64,000 nucleotides of DNA. It comes from Tilletia caries. Lineage: Eukaryota; Basidiomycota; Exobasidiomycetes; Tilletiales; Tilletiaceae. The position numbers and the translations under genes are program-made. The stretch spans positions 930,001-994,000 of the forward strand of contig JALUTQ010000001.1 of the NCBI GenBank assembly GCA_032718865.1, in the 5' to 3' direction. The notes beneath the pieces are model-generated. The model did no database searches, was not told where the DNA came from, and was given only the letters and a program-made list of their open reading frames with translations. The first letter of the stretch is position 1, and each line of letters opens with the position of its first letter. This document shows, in pieces, positions 43,001 to 55,317 of the stretch.

Positions 43001-45241
43001 CGGGAGATTAAGACGCGGATTGCGGCGCAGCGGGCTCATATTTCGCTTGGGTCGCCGTCTGTTAGGTCGGCGGGAGGGGGACGTGCTGGGTCGGCGGCGC
43101 AGGGCGCTGGTGGTGCCGATGCAGCGCCGGCAGCAGCAGGAGCAGCCCGGGAGAACGGCACTCGGCGACCGTCTGAGAAGGGCTCTGCTTCTCGGGACGA
43201 GGAGGGTGATACTGATGATGATGCTGGCGGTGCTGGTGACAAGCAGCAGCAGCAAAAGCAACCACAGCCAGGCGCGAGCGCGAGCGAAGGGATGCAGCAC
43301 CACCAGCGCATACTCCACTTCTGTGTCCAACAGGCCCCGCTCCGCTGGCACAACGCCGTCCTGATCATCAACTCGTTCGGCCTCCAACGGGCGCTCGATC
43401 TGGGCTCGGACGACAAAAACTACTTCTTTATCAAGTGTCTCACCGCTGCGAAGGGGATGTTGGAGGCTGCGATGACGGGGCTGAGACCTGTGTTGCGATA
43501 TGCGCCAGATGCGCAGTTCGTTATGATCTCATATGCGTGTGTCTTCCTTCTCAAGGTAAGCCTTTCTTCACATTCCGAGAAAATGACGTTCTGGAACTGA
43601 CCCCACTATTCATCTTCAAACCTGCTACAGCTTCTGCGAAAGGAATTCCGCGGCTGGATCGACGAGGAAGAAGTGCTCTCCCTCATCAGCGGCGTGATCG
43701 ACCTGCTAGACGAAGTCGCGGTGAACGAGACCCACACACCCGCGCTGAACGCGACGTTCCTCCGTCGGCTCTTGAACGCGCGGGCGGAGACGAGGCCGGG
43801 GAGTCCGTATGCGAGTGTGTATCCAAGTCGGGCTGGGACGCCGCCTGCGTCTGCTGCTGCTGCTGCTGGTGCTGGAGGTGCGGCGGGCGGAGGTCATCGG
43901 CCTGATGCGGCGCTCGCCATGACTGGCTTGGACAGCGGTGGTTCGAACGCTCGCGCTGGGACGGGGACGAAGGCGGGCACGGGAAGGGACGTGTCTGCGG
44001 GACCTGCGTCCGGGCTGACCGATGGCGTAGCACATGGGACCTTCTCGACCAACAACGGCGGCGGGAACGCTGGTCTTGCGGGAGGTGGAGGAGTAGCCTC
44101 AGGCACCGCCGACTCTGGGCAGACGTTTTCGAACCTGAGCTCGTTGCTGGGCGGAGGAGGGCCTGCACTGACTGGCCCAGCGGCGTCTTCCACTGGCCCC
44201 GGCGGCAGCAGCAGCGGGCAACAGCAGTATGCGCGTTTCGCTGCTGGTTTCAGTCCTAACATCGTCTCTGCGTCCTCGTTCGGGGACGAGCACGGACATG
44301 GACATGGACATGGACAGTTGAACACGGGCATGGGCGGCATGAACATGCTGAGCGGCGAAGTGTCGGCCTCGTTGAACGTGCCCTTCTCATCCGCCGACGG
44401 CGGCGGGCTTGGTGCGGGGCTGTTCTCGTGGGCCGGAGGACTCGGAGGCGGCGGTGGTGGTGGTATTGGTGGTGGTGACGCGAATCAGCAACTGCTCGGG
44501 TTGGACAATGCGCCTGCTGCTGCGTTTGGAGTGTCCAGTCTGGCCCAGCTTTTCCCGAGCAATATGGGCTTTTCGGGCACGGGGGCGCCGGCGGATAGCA
44601 GTCATGCGGCTGCGATGCATGTGTCGTCTGCTCCTAGTGGGGCCGGCTCTGGGTCGGCGGGGGTTAGTGGCTCGATGTCGGGCACACAGGGTGGCGCGAG
44701 CGGTAGTCACCACAACGGTGGTGGTCTTCAGCAGCATCATCATCATCACGGTGCGGTGAACGCGGGACTTCATAACGGCCAGGCAACGACGATGACGACG
44801 AACAACAACCACAGCCTGACGGAGAGCGTGTTTGATGATAATTTCTGGAGCACGCTCTTACCGCCCGGCTTTGGGACCTCGAGCTCGTTGAGTGGGTCCG
44901 GGTGGGACTTTGCTGGAGGAGGAGGAGGTAGTACTGGGCTGAATATGGGATTCGGGATGGGGATGGGTATGGGCATGGGTATGGGTGGCTGGCCCTCGGG
45001 ACCAGGAGGAGGTGGATCAGGTGGATCTGGCGGACTGGGGATGAACGTGCCGTCTCCTTTGAATGGCGGTGGTGAGGATGGTGCTCCTGCTGGAGCGGGG
45101 GCTGGTTCGGCTTCCAAGGCCGGCGGATCGAGGGCGTCGGCTGGCGCGGGCGCGAGTGGGACTGGGAACGGGAATGAGAGTGCGGGTGGGACGGGGCAGC
45201 GGCAAGAGACTCCGAGCGCGGTGGGCGCCTTCAACTTCTAA
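40087..45241 (+). CDS. Zn2Cys6 transcription factor with fungal_trans domain, 1666 aa
   Basis: Exons 40087-42334, 42414-43555 and 43631-45241. The zinc cluster is canonical: C232-X2-C235-X6-C242-X10-C253-X2-C256-X6-C263 (ACTNCRRLKMRC then CKRCLNSGGSC), followed by a basic linker and a short coiled coil (MAASLKKMEETLNSVLRSI). It is preceded by an acidic stretch. The middle-homology (fungal_trans) domain spans about 670-1160 with ILDLFQIYFHYCATHV, LFSAVCCVASRYYS and WLFSGVAMRMATDLNLHR. The last 400 residues are Gly/Ala/Ser-rich with His runs, a likely disordered activation region. The start is the ATG at 40087; upstream in-frame codons would read through the tRNA. Target genes unknown. The promoter lies in a duplicated segment, within 125 bp of the tRNA. 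Confidence 0.88.
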
Positions 45242-45607
45242 TTGGCGGGTGCCACTGAGCATCCGCGCCTCAAAAACAGGGCCCTCTTGTTATTCTATAC
45301 CTCTTTTCCCTGCCAGACTTTGCTCCTCTATTGTAAGACTGTTCTTCTTCGACTTTTCGCAACCCTGCATACTGATTTCCTTGATGTAGTGTCTATTACT
45401 TGGCTCCGGGCGATGTGCGTTGGATGTAATTCGCAAAAAGTATGTAGGCATGGAGAGAACGACGGAAAGAAGGTTCCTGCTGGCCTGGATTTCGGGGAAA
45501 ACGGCCTGGAGGGAGGGCACAAAAACATTTGGCAGGAGGAGGGGAAAGTGGTGGGAGTAATTACTGTTGCAAGCGGCGCGGGAGGACAAGGTACGACAGA
45601 GGCCTTC
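45242..45607. other. Short 3'-3' intergenic region
   Basis: Lies between the converging transcription factor and carrier genes; nothing else seen. Confidence 0.5.
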
Positions 45608-47343
45608 TTATCTCCAGCGCGAGGTTGCTGAAGATGGAGGTGCGTCCGGGGACGAGGACGTGTCGTTCGCGAGATGAGACGGGGAAGAGGAGGCCGAGGA
45701 GGAGGAAGCGCTGCCATCCCCGGATCGTAACCGTTCGCGGGCGTCGATGCGTTCCGAGATCTGCTCGATCAAGGTCCATGTGAGACCATGTCTGGGTGGA
45801 GAAGAAGAGAGAACGTGTTCAGCGTTTGGGGTCCCATCGGCAAGTCGGCAAGCCAAAGAAAAATAAAAGGAAAAGGAAAGGAGACTCACGATATGAAACT
45901 CCTGACCGCACTGATCCCAATTCCGCGGTACAACCTTGTGATCCGCTGCAACACGCTCTGATCTGGGTTTTCGTTGAGGACCTGCCAGGCAGTGATGCGA
46001 GAATCGGCCTCTGCCAATCGGCGCTGTTGGACATTGGTCTTGAGGAAGTCGATCCAGTACACGGCCAGCCAGGAGAGGATGCCGGCCGTGGAGCCCGTGA
46101 GGAACTGGAGGACGGGCATGGGAGGGGTTGGCATGCCGAAGATCCGAGGTGGTGGGCCTGTATTGGCGCTGCTATCGTTGCCTATCCTTCTTGAAGACGA
46201 GCCGCCTACATCGGCGGCCTTCTCACCGGTGTGCCTCCTGACCATTTCCCTGAGGGTGTCATATAGACCAAAGTAGAGGGCGGTGCCAGAGGTATCGCGA
46301 AGGAAGTGCAACCGGAAACCGAGGTAAAATCCACGAATCCCGCCGTGATTGGTCATGATTTCGCGCGCGGCCTGGAAGCCTGACTGGGGTACGTAGCGCG
46401 TTGTTGTTGTTGTTGTTGATGACGATGATGACGATGCTGCTGCTGATAATAATGAGGAGGATGCGAATGTTCTTGAGGGATGTGATTGATAGGATGCCAG
46501 GAGCGATGCCGGTGGGTGAAGAGGGAGTTGTGGTGGGAGACGCGTTGCTGTTCTCGCTGAGGTGGAGTAGGAGCGCGACGCGTCCCCACCGCTCGCTGGA
46601 GCTGTCCTTGAGCGCGCTGCTGATTCACGTTGCTGAGCATTTTTCTTGGCTGCTCCCTTCTGAGTGGCGATAAGATATTCGAGCTGTCTCTGCACCTTGA
46701 CGAGCTCGAAGGGTGCAGATCCACAGCTGATAATGACTCCGCTAGTGAAACCGCCTGCGAGACCGCTGAGAGCGATATGGGAGAGCTTTGAAGAGTCGGC
46801 GGCATAACCACGCGTATGGAGCGCGCTTTTGGTGTTGTAGTAGATGCTGAAGGAGGAGGTGCGGACAAAAGTGATTGTGATGAGTGGAATGGTGACTCCC
46901 CTGAAGAAGCCAGCCAGGCCCTCCTCCTCGAGGACAGCACGTCCGCATGCCCAGATGGAGGGGTAGTATTTGACCTGCAGGCGGGACTTGACGGAGTCAA
47001 AGGGGAAGGACGCGATTGTGGACACGAGGGAGGCTGTCCCTGCAGTGACTACGGTGCGGTGCTGCTGTACCCAGATGTCGATATCGTCCTGGCTAGGGAG
47101 CTTTCCTGAGAGCAGCGGAGTGAAGATGGCAGCTGGCCGTTGACCATTGCTGCTGCTGTTGCCATTGTTGCTGCTGCTGCTGCTTGCGCTTGTTGCGGTT
47201 GTTGAACTCATCCCTCGCTGAGTCCGAATCGCTGTGATGCTCGCTGTCGACTTTGAGCTGCTCGTCGTCGAGATGGGCAAGGCGAGATGGTCAGCAGCGT
47301 TGGGAATTATTTGGGAAGTGGGACGTGGGAGCGATGAGCGCAT
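45608..47343 (-). CDS. Mitochondrial carrier family (SLC25) protein
   Basis: Exons 47343-45890 and 45791-45608 give up to 545 residues. Three carrier repeats are visible: SFPFDSVKSRLQ with EEGLAGFFRG; APFELVKVQRQLEY, with a matching GGIRGFYLGF after a Ser/Thr-rich insert of about 100 residues; and YWIDFLKTNVQQRR with ITRLYRGIG. The first two keep the PX(D/E)XX(K/R) signature; in the third the Pro is replaced by Trp. A Ser/Asn-rich N-terminus and Ser-rich tail flank the core. Inner-membrane metabolite transport is expected; the substrate cannot be told. The alternative start at 47211 (MSSTTAT) is equally plausible because the first 44 residues are poorly protein-like. Confidence 0.85.
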
Positions 47344-47601
47344 GAGTAAACACCGAGCCCAGACTCTCCCAGACTCCCATTGCCAGCCACTAGCAGGAGT
47401 CTGGGGGTCTCAACTTGTCTGAGGATTTATATGGCTTAATTCATGTCACACGTTTTCCAGAGGGGGCCAGCTATAGCATGTATTCGACCATCTGTCTCTG
47501 TCTCTGTCTCTGTCTCTGTCCTTCGTCTTGACCTTCACCTCCTCCCGCTCCCGCTCCCTCGACCCTCGTTCTTGCTGTCGTCGCTGTCGTTGTCGCTGAA
47601 G

Positions 47602-49746
47602 ATGGCCTCGATCACTCAGTTCAGCAAGCGCACACCGGAGTCGGCTCCTGGTCCGAGCGTAGCACACTCGGAATCGGAAGCAGGCACGGCTTCGGGATCG
47701 GCCGATGAGAGCAAGCTTACCCCGACTTCCCCATCTCATAATGCCAACAGCACCACTGCCAGTACAGGCTGGCTGTCCTCCATCTCGACCTACCTCGGAT
47801 CCTCCATCGCGTTGGTGGCCTCGCCCAACACCTCCCTCGACGAACCAGAGGATGAGATCATCCTGCCCAAGGACGAAGAGCTCGCAGACATCCAGGAGGC
47901 AGACGAGGACCAGGAGAACGAACCCGCACCCGCACCATCGACAGCACCGCCCAAACCGACCCCTGCTTACGAAACCGATGACCGCGGCCGCAAACTCCTC
48001 GTCCCAAAGCCTGGCGCAAAACCAACCATAGACGGCCTCGAGGGGACCGGGCCCCGACAGGCCATCGTCGGAAACGCAGGCACCGACGACCCCATCGACC
48101 CACTCGCCCTCGCTCAAGGCTACATCGATCCCAAGACATTCCCCAACGGATCCAGTCTGAACTCCAGCAACGAACCCTTGAACGTCATCATCTCAGCCAA
48201 CTCCTCGCCCGAAGTCCTCACTCGCAAGGGTCTCCAGTCATACCTTCGCTCCATTGACTTCGACTTCGAGTGTCTCAACCTACACTCCGGAGGGCCTCAG
48301 TACGCAACCGTCGATGCCACAGGAAGCCAGGCACAGGTATTCCTCTACAGAGAGACCAAGACCAGTCTCGATCACATCTTCGGAACATGCTTGGAGAGTC
48401 TCGCAGGTGGTAATCACATCCGAGGATACCTCCAAAGCGGAACCAACGCGTGGTTCTTGGCCGTCAGCACAGAAGAGAACGTCACTAAGAAGCACAAGAT
48501 GTGAGCCACAGTCCTTTTTTTTTCTCCTCTGATCATCCCTTTGTATGCAACAGCCATCCTCATTCCAACTTTCCCATCATTCCCTCACAGCATCCCCAAC
48601 GGCTACGACATTGGACGCGACGACATGGTTCAACGCTCCCAGTCCGAACCCGACGGCATCACAGACTTCTTCTTCCAGAAATGGAAGACAACCGTCACCT
48701 ACACCACCGATCTCCTGCCGGCCAACCACATCTCCAATCACGACATTGCCTTGGATGGCAAGACCGCCATCTTGACTGTCACGCGCTTGCCCGGCTTCAG
48801 CTTTGGGTCGAAGACGGCCAACGGTTCGAGCACGACGACGCCCACGACTGCAGACGTTGTCGCTACTCCCGCTCCAGTTCCGGCTCCGGTCGCTGTCCCT
48901 GCTCCTGTCTCTACGAATGGCGATGCTGTCTCCGCTCCCGTCCCTGCCCCTGTGCTTATCAACGGAGATCTCCCCGTCGCGCCTGCTCCTGCTCCTGCGC
49001 CTGAAGCTACTCCCGTGGTAGCCGCGCCCGCGTCCGCGTCTGCCCCTACGGTTTCGGAGAAGGAGGCCCCAGTCGTTGCTACTGCCGCCTCAGCTGTCAT
49101 CACCACCGCCGCTGTCGTTCCCGCAGCCGGCCCCGCGTCCGCCTCCGCGTCAGTCACCGCTCCAACCGAGGTCGACACCGCCGACGCCGCCGCTGCCACA
49201 ACAGCATCCCAGCCCTCCTCCCGCAAATCAACCGATCGCACCCGTCCCATGAAACGCTTCAGTTTGGGCCTGTGTCGCCGACTGAGTCAACAGGTCACTA
49301 AGGCCGAGACGGACAAACTGCTAGGAGACGTTGCGGCTGCCGAGGCGGAGAAGGAGGAGGCGGCTGCTATCGCTGCTGCCACGGGCACTACCGCCGGTGC
49401 GGCTGCTGGGCCTGGGCTGGCGCAGAGATTGAGGACGAGGGTGAACTCCCTTGCTGCTGATACGCCTGCGGAGCGCGGAGTGCTCCCGCCCGTCCAAGCG
49501 CCCGTTGTGCCCGTGCCTGCGATCCTTCTCCCTCCTGGAGACGAACCAGCTGCAGGAGCAACGGAGACGGAGGTGGGGCACGATGAGCAGCAGCAGCAGC
49601 ATGAAGAGCAGGAGGAGGGTCAGAAGGTGTTGCCGAAGTTGAAGCGGAAGGAGTCGGCGTTGAGGAAGTTCTTGCATCTGCAGCCGCGGAAGCCTTCTTC
49701 TTCGTCTTCTCCTGCTGCTGCTCCTGCAGCTGCGGCGGCGGAATAG
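47602..49746 (+). CDS. Unknown 684-aa protein with Ala/Pro-rich spacer
   Basis: Exons 47602-48500 and 48591-49746. Residues about 130-390 look globular (YETDDRGRKLLVPKPGAKP, TRKGLQSYLRSIDFDFECL, WFLAVSTEENV, IPNGYDIGRDDMVQRSQSEP, DFFFQKWKTTVTYTTDLLP). Then comes an APVPAPVAVPAPVS repeat region and a C-terminal basic and acidic tail with poly-Q. The intron joins HKI to IPNGYD in phase, which supports the model. A CT-rich tract (CTGTCT repeats, 47491-47520) precedes the start, typical of fungal promoters. I recognise no named domain. Probably cytosolic. Confidence 0.7.
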
Positions 49747-50653
49747 ACTATGGCCTCGGCGGCGGCGGCAGCGGGCGACCAGATAGGCGGGTGGGACGCG
49801 AACCTGGGTGCGGAGGCGTGACTGTCTTCGAAGGGCTTACTTCCTTCGCGATGGAAGGGCGAGCTGCCGTAATGCGGGGCCCCTTTGATAGAGAACGCAG
49901 TCTACGACCCTGCACGACTCCCTCCTCCAACCACACGAACCCCATTTCTCGACAGTTTCCCTCGGACTCGGCCATACTACGCGGAACAACCTATCCGGAC
50001 CAAACATTTAACCTGGAACTCACCTATTCGGACCAAACATGTACACCTGGAACGTATACGTATTACGCGAACGTCGCCTTTGCCCGCTGCTTTTCCATAT
50101 CTTTATGATCTTTTTTCCCAGCTTAGATACCTTGCCTCGACGATTCGTTCCCTGATTCTGGACCCGGACGCGCCCTAACCCTTTGGACTGTTCCTCTTTT
50201 TTTACTTTATTTCTGCATTGTCTCTCCCCATCCTGGAGCAGTCTTATGATGTTTACGTATACCCTCTTACAGCCTATAGGCTCCATTCGGGAGGGCTGCT
50301 TCGTGCCCTCCTCTCCTTCCTGTTTCGTATTCACTATTTAGCGATGCACGATGTCCCCCCTGGAACTATTCATTATTGATGCCCCTTTTCCCTTTCGTGA
50401 CCGGCCCCTCCTCTTCGCCGAGTCGCTTCGTCCGCTGAAAGTGGACGTTTGTGCTTCTTCTTCCGTCCAGGGTCTGGCCCTCTTCCTGGGCAAGGTAAAC
50501 TCCCCGTTGCAAGGCAACTTTTTGAGATGTTGCATTGATGTACGAGCGGGCTTGGACATCGTACCGTCCTCGGGACGCCTGGTGCACCCGTGCCTTTGAT
50601 ACCCTCTCTACCGCCCCGCGTCCGCAGCCGTCGTCGTCGAAGCGAACCTCCAC
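49747..50653. other. 3'-3' intergenic region
   Basis: No supported gene between the converging genes ending at 49746 and 50654. Confidence 0.45.
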
Positions 50654-51374
50654 TCATGCTGTTGTTGCTGGGGGTACGCGATCCAAAACCCGGATACCAA
50701 ACTTCCGAGGTCGGCCGTCCGCGCCTGTGTCATCCGCGGACGAGCCTTGAGTCTGGGATGGGTTGTCGGTGTTCTCGGCTGGGTAGGACGCTTGCAGTTT
50801 GTCCGCGGTGACCATGCCGAGGACGGCGAAGGCTTTTTTGGGAAGGTCGGGGAGGGGAGAGAAGGATGGGAAGGAGGGTGTATGGAGGGAGCGGGGTAGG
50901 TAGGGGGCGTGGAAGGGTTGGTGGGAACAGGAAAAGAAGAGGAGGCAAAGGAAGAAGAGTGGAAAGAAGATGAGCGAAACGCAGGAGCAAAGTGCAGAAG
51001 AAGATCAGGATGAGTATCTGACGGATCTTGGCCACTGGAGTCCCGAACAAACGTACCAGCGACAGAAATGCCCATCGCCATTCGCACACTGGGTCTCAAA
51101 GCTGGGAAATCAAGATGCAGAAATCGTCAAAGAATCTCCTGACTTATCGCGGAAAGAAGGCAAACTCACCTAGCCATGACTGCCAGATCGTCTTTTTCGA
51201 CCCGGGGGAGGCAATCGCCTGCGTCGTCGCTCCTAATCTTTGCGGCCGGGAAGGACGAGGTGGACTGGCCTGCTCAGCTGCAGCGGGTGATGAAGGACTC
51301 GGTTGTGACGGAGGAGCATCTTCAACGGGAACCCGCCGCACTGGGCGTACCACTGGCTTGGACACTGGAATCAT
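50654..51374 (-). CDS. Small single-pass membrane protein, 142 aa
   Basis: Exons 51374-51170, 51101-51057 and 50832-50654 join in phase. The N-terminal 65 residues are Pro/Ser/Arg-rich. Then KKTIWQSWLGALRPSVRMAM leads into a single membrane helix (GISVAAFAVLGMVTADKL) and a hydrophilic tail with FGIRVLDRVPPA. The helix is assembled only when both introns are removed, which supports the model over the unspliced frame. The basic, amphipathic N-terminus would suit mitochondrial targeting (inference). An acceptor (TTGCAG) just before the ATG hints at a further upstream exon or 5' UTR intron reaching into the duplicated tRNA segment. No family recognised. Confidence 0.55.
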
Positions 51375-51404
51375 CCTGCAAGCAAAGGAATTATGATGAA
51401 GGTT

Positions 51405-51913
51405 GCATGATGGTGGTTGCGATGGAAGGGAGATGACGATCTGGCGTGGGGAGTGGGGACTGGGGTTAATGGCAAAAATCAAAAATGGGAAAAAAGAATG
51501 CATTAGGAGGGAATCGAACCCTCGGCAGGCGCAATTGAATCTCATGGGATGGCAAGCGCCTATTTTACCACTAAACTACTAATGCTGCTTAGATATTGAC
51601 TGTTCCCACCATGTAATTTATATTCTGCACATGCATCCCTCACGTTGAGCCTGCCCATCTTCCCGCCATGGACTCCGTCGATCGTCGACCATCTCCTCAA
51701 CTTTTCCATCCAGCAACTTCCCGATAGTCACACTGCGACAGTACTTGGCCACCTCATCCGCGCCCAGTATAGACCGTGTCGAATGTCGCTCTCCCGTCGA
51801 AGAGTGGTCCCGCCTCGTCTCTGGTGTCGCTTCGTAGAAGGCAAGCCTCAATCTTTTCCAGCACGTCCTTCGCTCGCGGAGGGAATCCAAGTCTCGAATC
51901 GCAAGTGCAAAGC
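51405..51913 (-). repeat. Inverted duplication, right arm (contains tRNA-Gly)
   Basis: Reverse-complement partner of 39535-40045. Small differences include a CCCCACTCCCCACG duplication beside the CAGATCG block and scattered substitutions at the outer end. Confidence 0.85.
51499..51585 (-). tRNA. tRNA-Gly(GCC) with 16-nt intron, second copy
   Basis: Identical over the mature sequence and the intron to the copy at 39876-39962, on the opposite strand. Stems, anticodon and Pol III boxes are intact. Confidence 0.95.
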
Positions 51914-52344
51914 CACAAGGCTGGAATCTAACTTCAATCGCTGATGCTCTTGGTCTACAAGCTTGCTTTCTCGCTAACGTCTTCCTTCCCGTCTTTGCTA
52001 ACATCTTCCTTCCCGTCTTTTCTGTGTAGGACTTTGATACCTCCAACCACACCCACAACCCAACTCCCACATCCCCTGGCCCCCTGGGCCCCCTGATTCT
52101 CATTCCTTCCATACCCTCTGGCTCTTACCTCTCCCCCTCCTGCAGACTCTGCCGTCGGTCGTCATGGATACTCAGCTCCTGGCGGCCGACACCAGCGGGA
52201 ACTGGCATTTTCCCCGTGAGTACCTTGTGGGCTTTCTGCATCATCATTCATCGTCAGTTCCGATACACACACCCTACGATAGCTGACGAAGCAACCGTTC
52301 TTATTTCTTCTTTCTGCAGCGCCTGAACCATGGCTTCATGAATC
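51914..52344. other. Intergenic, pyrimidine-rich
   Basis: Contains two TCTTCCTTCCCGTCTTT blocks (about 51980, 52004) and a short frame starting MDTQLLAAD at 52164 with a donor after HFP. Not enough to call a gene. Confidence 0.35.
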
Positions 52345-52530
52345 CCACGCATCCCTCACGCATCTCCCACGCATCTCTGCTTTTCCCCTCCTCTCGTCGC
52401 CGCCTTGCTTGTTGTCGTCCCCCTTGAATCGTTCCTCATCTGCCTCCTCAATCTCGCTCGCAATGCCATTGATCCAAGTTACGTTGTCCACTTCCATCTC
52501 TTCATTCGCATGTCCCGCTTTCTCAATCAG
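52345..52530 (+). repeat. Dispersed intergenic repeat, copy 2
   Basis: Same sequence family as 14214-14450 and 58117-58326. A CAGT microsatellite (52529-52562) is attached to its end. Confidence 0.6.
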
Positions 52531-52785
52531 TCAGTCAGTCAGTCAGTCAGTCAGTCAGTCAGGTCTCCAGTGAGGCGCAGGCGCGCAGCAGTGTAGCAAA
52601 AGGCAGATGAAGCAGGAGGTCTTTATTGCACAGACGTGGAGAAGGTTTTCTTTTGTACAGAGCCGAGAGGAAGCGTCCCGAGAAAGTCGGAAGCAAGGGA
52701 AAGCTTCCCGAATACAGTTTTCAATATCACCTTATGACAAGGGGGCCCGGCTTCTACCCTTCCGCTATTCTCACGAAGGAGAGTT

Positions 52786-54115
52786 TTACACCATCGTGGA
52801 CGTGGTACGCTTCGAGGTCGCAGTGGTCTTCGACGTGGTCGTAGGCGAGGTCGTCTTCTTGGTGGTGGTGCTAGTCGTGCTCTTGCTGCTGGTAGCCGTC
52901 GTCTTCGTCGAAGTAGATGACTTCATGCAGACATCATCCTTGCACGCTCCCGAGACACAGTCCGAGTTCGATCGGCAGTCTTCGCCGTTGTTGAGCTTGC
53001 ACTGCTTGCCAGAGGTGCAGCGAGCGCTGGTGTCGCAGTCTTCCGAGGTGCGGCACGAGCTGCCGACCAGGACGGCCTCGCAGTTCCGATTTTCGAGACA
53101 GCCGTGACCATCACAGACGCTTGCGGTGTACTTGTCGGGAGTAGCACTCGCTGTTGTCCGTGCATGACATCCGGAATGGAAGGGCCTAGCAAGTCTTGCC
53201 CTTCGCTCCGGAAGCGCGTTGGCAGAGGTACGTACTGCACTGTGTGTCCGTGGAGCAAGAAGTGCCGACGGGAAGAGCCTTGCAGGTAGAGTTTCGGCAA
53301 CCTCCTGCTGCGCAATCGCTGTCCTGAACGCAGGCACCGTTGGGGTTGGATCCGGTGCAGATGGTTTCGGTGACCTTGCGCATCGTGCCCGAAGTCCCGG
53401 GAACTGGCCGAGTCGCACTACCGGCTTTGCAGCCGTCTGACGTTGCGCATTGTATGCTGTTCGTGCAGGGTTGACCGGCACCAAGCGAATGGTTGGAGGG
53501 TGGCGAGTAGCATTTGCCATCGAGACCGCAGACGTTCTTGCAGTACTGGTTGTAAAGACAGGCGTCGCCATCGGTACCGAGGACGCATGCCTGGTTCTTG
53601 CAGATGCCGCCGTTGCAGTCCACAAAGGAACGGCACTTGCCCTCTTGACCTGGTTTGAGATAGTCGCAACGGGAAGGGTCCTGAGGTGAGCCGATCGGAA
53701 GTTCCTTATGCTCGTCGTACTTGTTGGTAAGGGGCAGGTCGTCGACACACTTGCCGCTGTAGCACTGAGCATCCTTCAAGCAGTGCTCCTGAGGGAAAAG
53801 TGTGTTGTTTCCGGGGGAGATACACTTGCCTGCCGAGCCACAAAGCTCACCGGGTGCGGTACACTGGAAGTCCGAGACGCAGCTGTCGCCTGTCTTACCG
53901 GGAACGCACTTCTGATCCACACACAGGCCCTTGGAGCATTCACCGTTGTTTCGGCATTGGTGACCAAGGGAGAATCGACCACAGTGCGCGCCACAGTAGA
54001 ACTGAGCGCTTCCGTCCTTGCCGACGCAGAGCGGATTCTGTTCCGCCGGAATGTACTTGCCAGATTCGCACTCCGAGTCAACGAAACATTGAGCGTTCGG
54101 AGGCTGAATGCCCAC
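52786..54115 (-). CDS. Cysteine-rich secreted/surface protein with Ser/Thr tail (5' end unresolved)
   Basis: Exon 54115-53236 joins in phase to 53150-52786 through a GTACGT..ACAG intron, giving about 415 residues. The body is a chain of short Cys motifs of the form C-x(2-3)-D-x-x-C-x-x-G-x-C (NNGECSKGLCVDQKC, SDFQCTAPGELCG, FVDCNGGICKNQACV, CRSNSDCVSGACKDDVC), spaced like disulphide-linked EGF/dickkopf-like knots. The last 45 residues are almost only Ser, Thr and Lys (STTSTTTKKTTSPTTTSK), a typical O-mannosylated stalk. Such proteins are extracellular or wall-linked; no enzyme motif is seen. The N-terminal exon is unresolved; a hydrophobic stretch (CILLLVVTLPLRVL) in a frame near 54250 could be its signal peptide. 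Confidence 0.65.
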
Positions 54116-55317
54116 GGTCGGAGAGGAGAAGTCCTCATCTTGAAGGCGAAGGGTGGCAGGGAGGTGTTAAGGGGCGGCTGGGAAGCTGGAAGACGAGAAA
54201 GGGAAGGGAAAAAGACACGGTCAGCACTCGAAGGGGAAGAGTGACCACAAGGAGTAAGATGCATACCGGAGCAGATCGATGGAGGGATGGGGTGGGGAAG
54301 AACGGCGAAAAACGTGAGCTCAACTTTGCTGAGGAAGGGGAAAAGAAAGAGGGATGAGCAGAGCAAGCAGGGGGTTATGTACCACCAATGTTGCTATAGG
54401 TCAATGGAAGCATTCTCTTCGAGTTCTGGCGATCGCGGGTCCAAATGCATGTATGGCAGCGAGGCTAAGTCAGTAGTCAGTCCTCGCCTGGAGGAGCGTC
54501 GGAGGGGCGCGTGAGATGGGTTGGAAGAACCAGAAGAACCACGCCCTTCGACGTTTGAATTGCCTTCCATAAGCCGCATTTCCACATGTTTTGTTGGCGC
54601 CCTTGTTCGCACTTCGCACTTTCGCAGAGCCAGTCGGAGCTCCCGAAGCACTTCACCTCAAGAAGAGGCCGGGGTCAGGGTGTGCTAGTGCACGGGCCAT
54701 AGACGATCGGGGAGACGTTCCTCCAAAGCGGGCGCGCTGGTCGCTGCAGTCCTCTCCGAAGCGCGGAGAGAGCCGAGCGAGCCTGGAGCGTGAAGAGCGG
54801 ACATGGTGGTGATGATTGACGAAGTGGATTGGTGGTCGGAACGTGGTGGTGTTCCAACGCCGCCTGCTGCCTCCACAACCTCAACTTCCTCTCAAGGCTC
54901 TGCGTTCCGCGGCCTCCGTCAGTCCGTCAGGAATCTTTTCTTCCTCCTCGCCGGGGGTCCACAGTCCGCTCGTAAGTCTGGGATCTTACTGGCCGCAATC
55001 AATCTGGAAAATGTTGATACATCGGCAGAGGCCGGAAAGTGTAGAGGATGAGGGTGTACAGATGAGGCTCGACATTGCCTTTGTTGCGTTGTTACTTGTT
55101 CGTGAAAAGGTTGATGCGTTGATGAAAGAGCGGGACGACGGTGGTCCGTGGTGTGCGGTAGCCGGTATGGGTATCGCACCATTTGGACTTGTTGGGGTCG
55201 AGAGTCGAGATCAGAAGGTCGGGATGTGCTGTGCTTGCCCGTTACCGGGACTGACAAGATGGAGAGAAAAGCCTGTGACGTTTTGCGCAACACGTACAAC
55301 TCGACTGTAGCTTTGTC
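54116..55317. other. Mostly non-coding; probable first exon of the Cys-rich gene
   Basis: The first 250 bases probably hold the 5' exon and leader of the upstream-reading Cys-rich gene. The rest has only short overlapping frames without conserved character. Confidence 0.4.
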
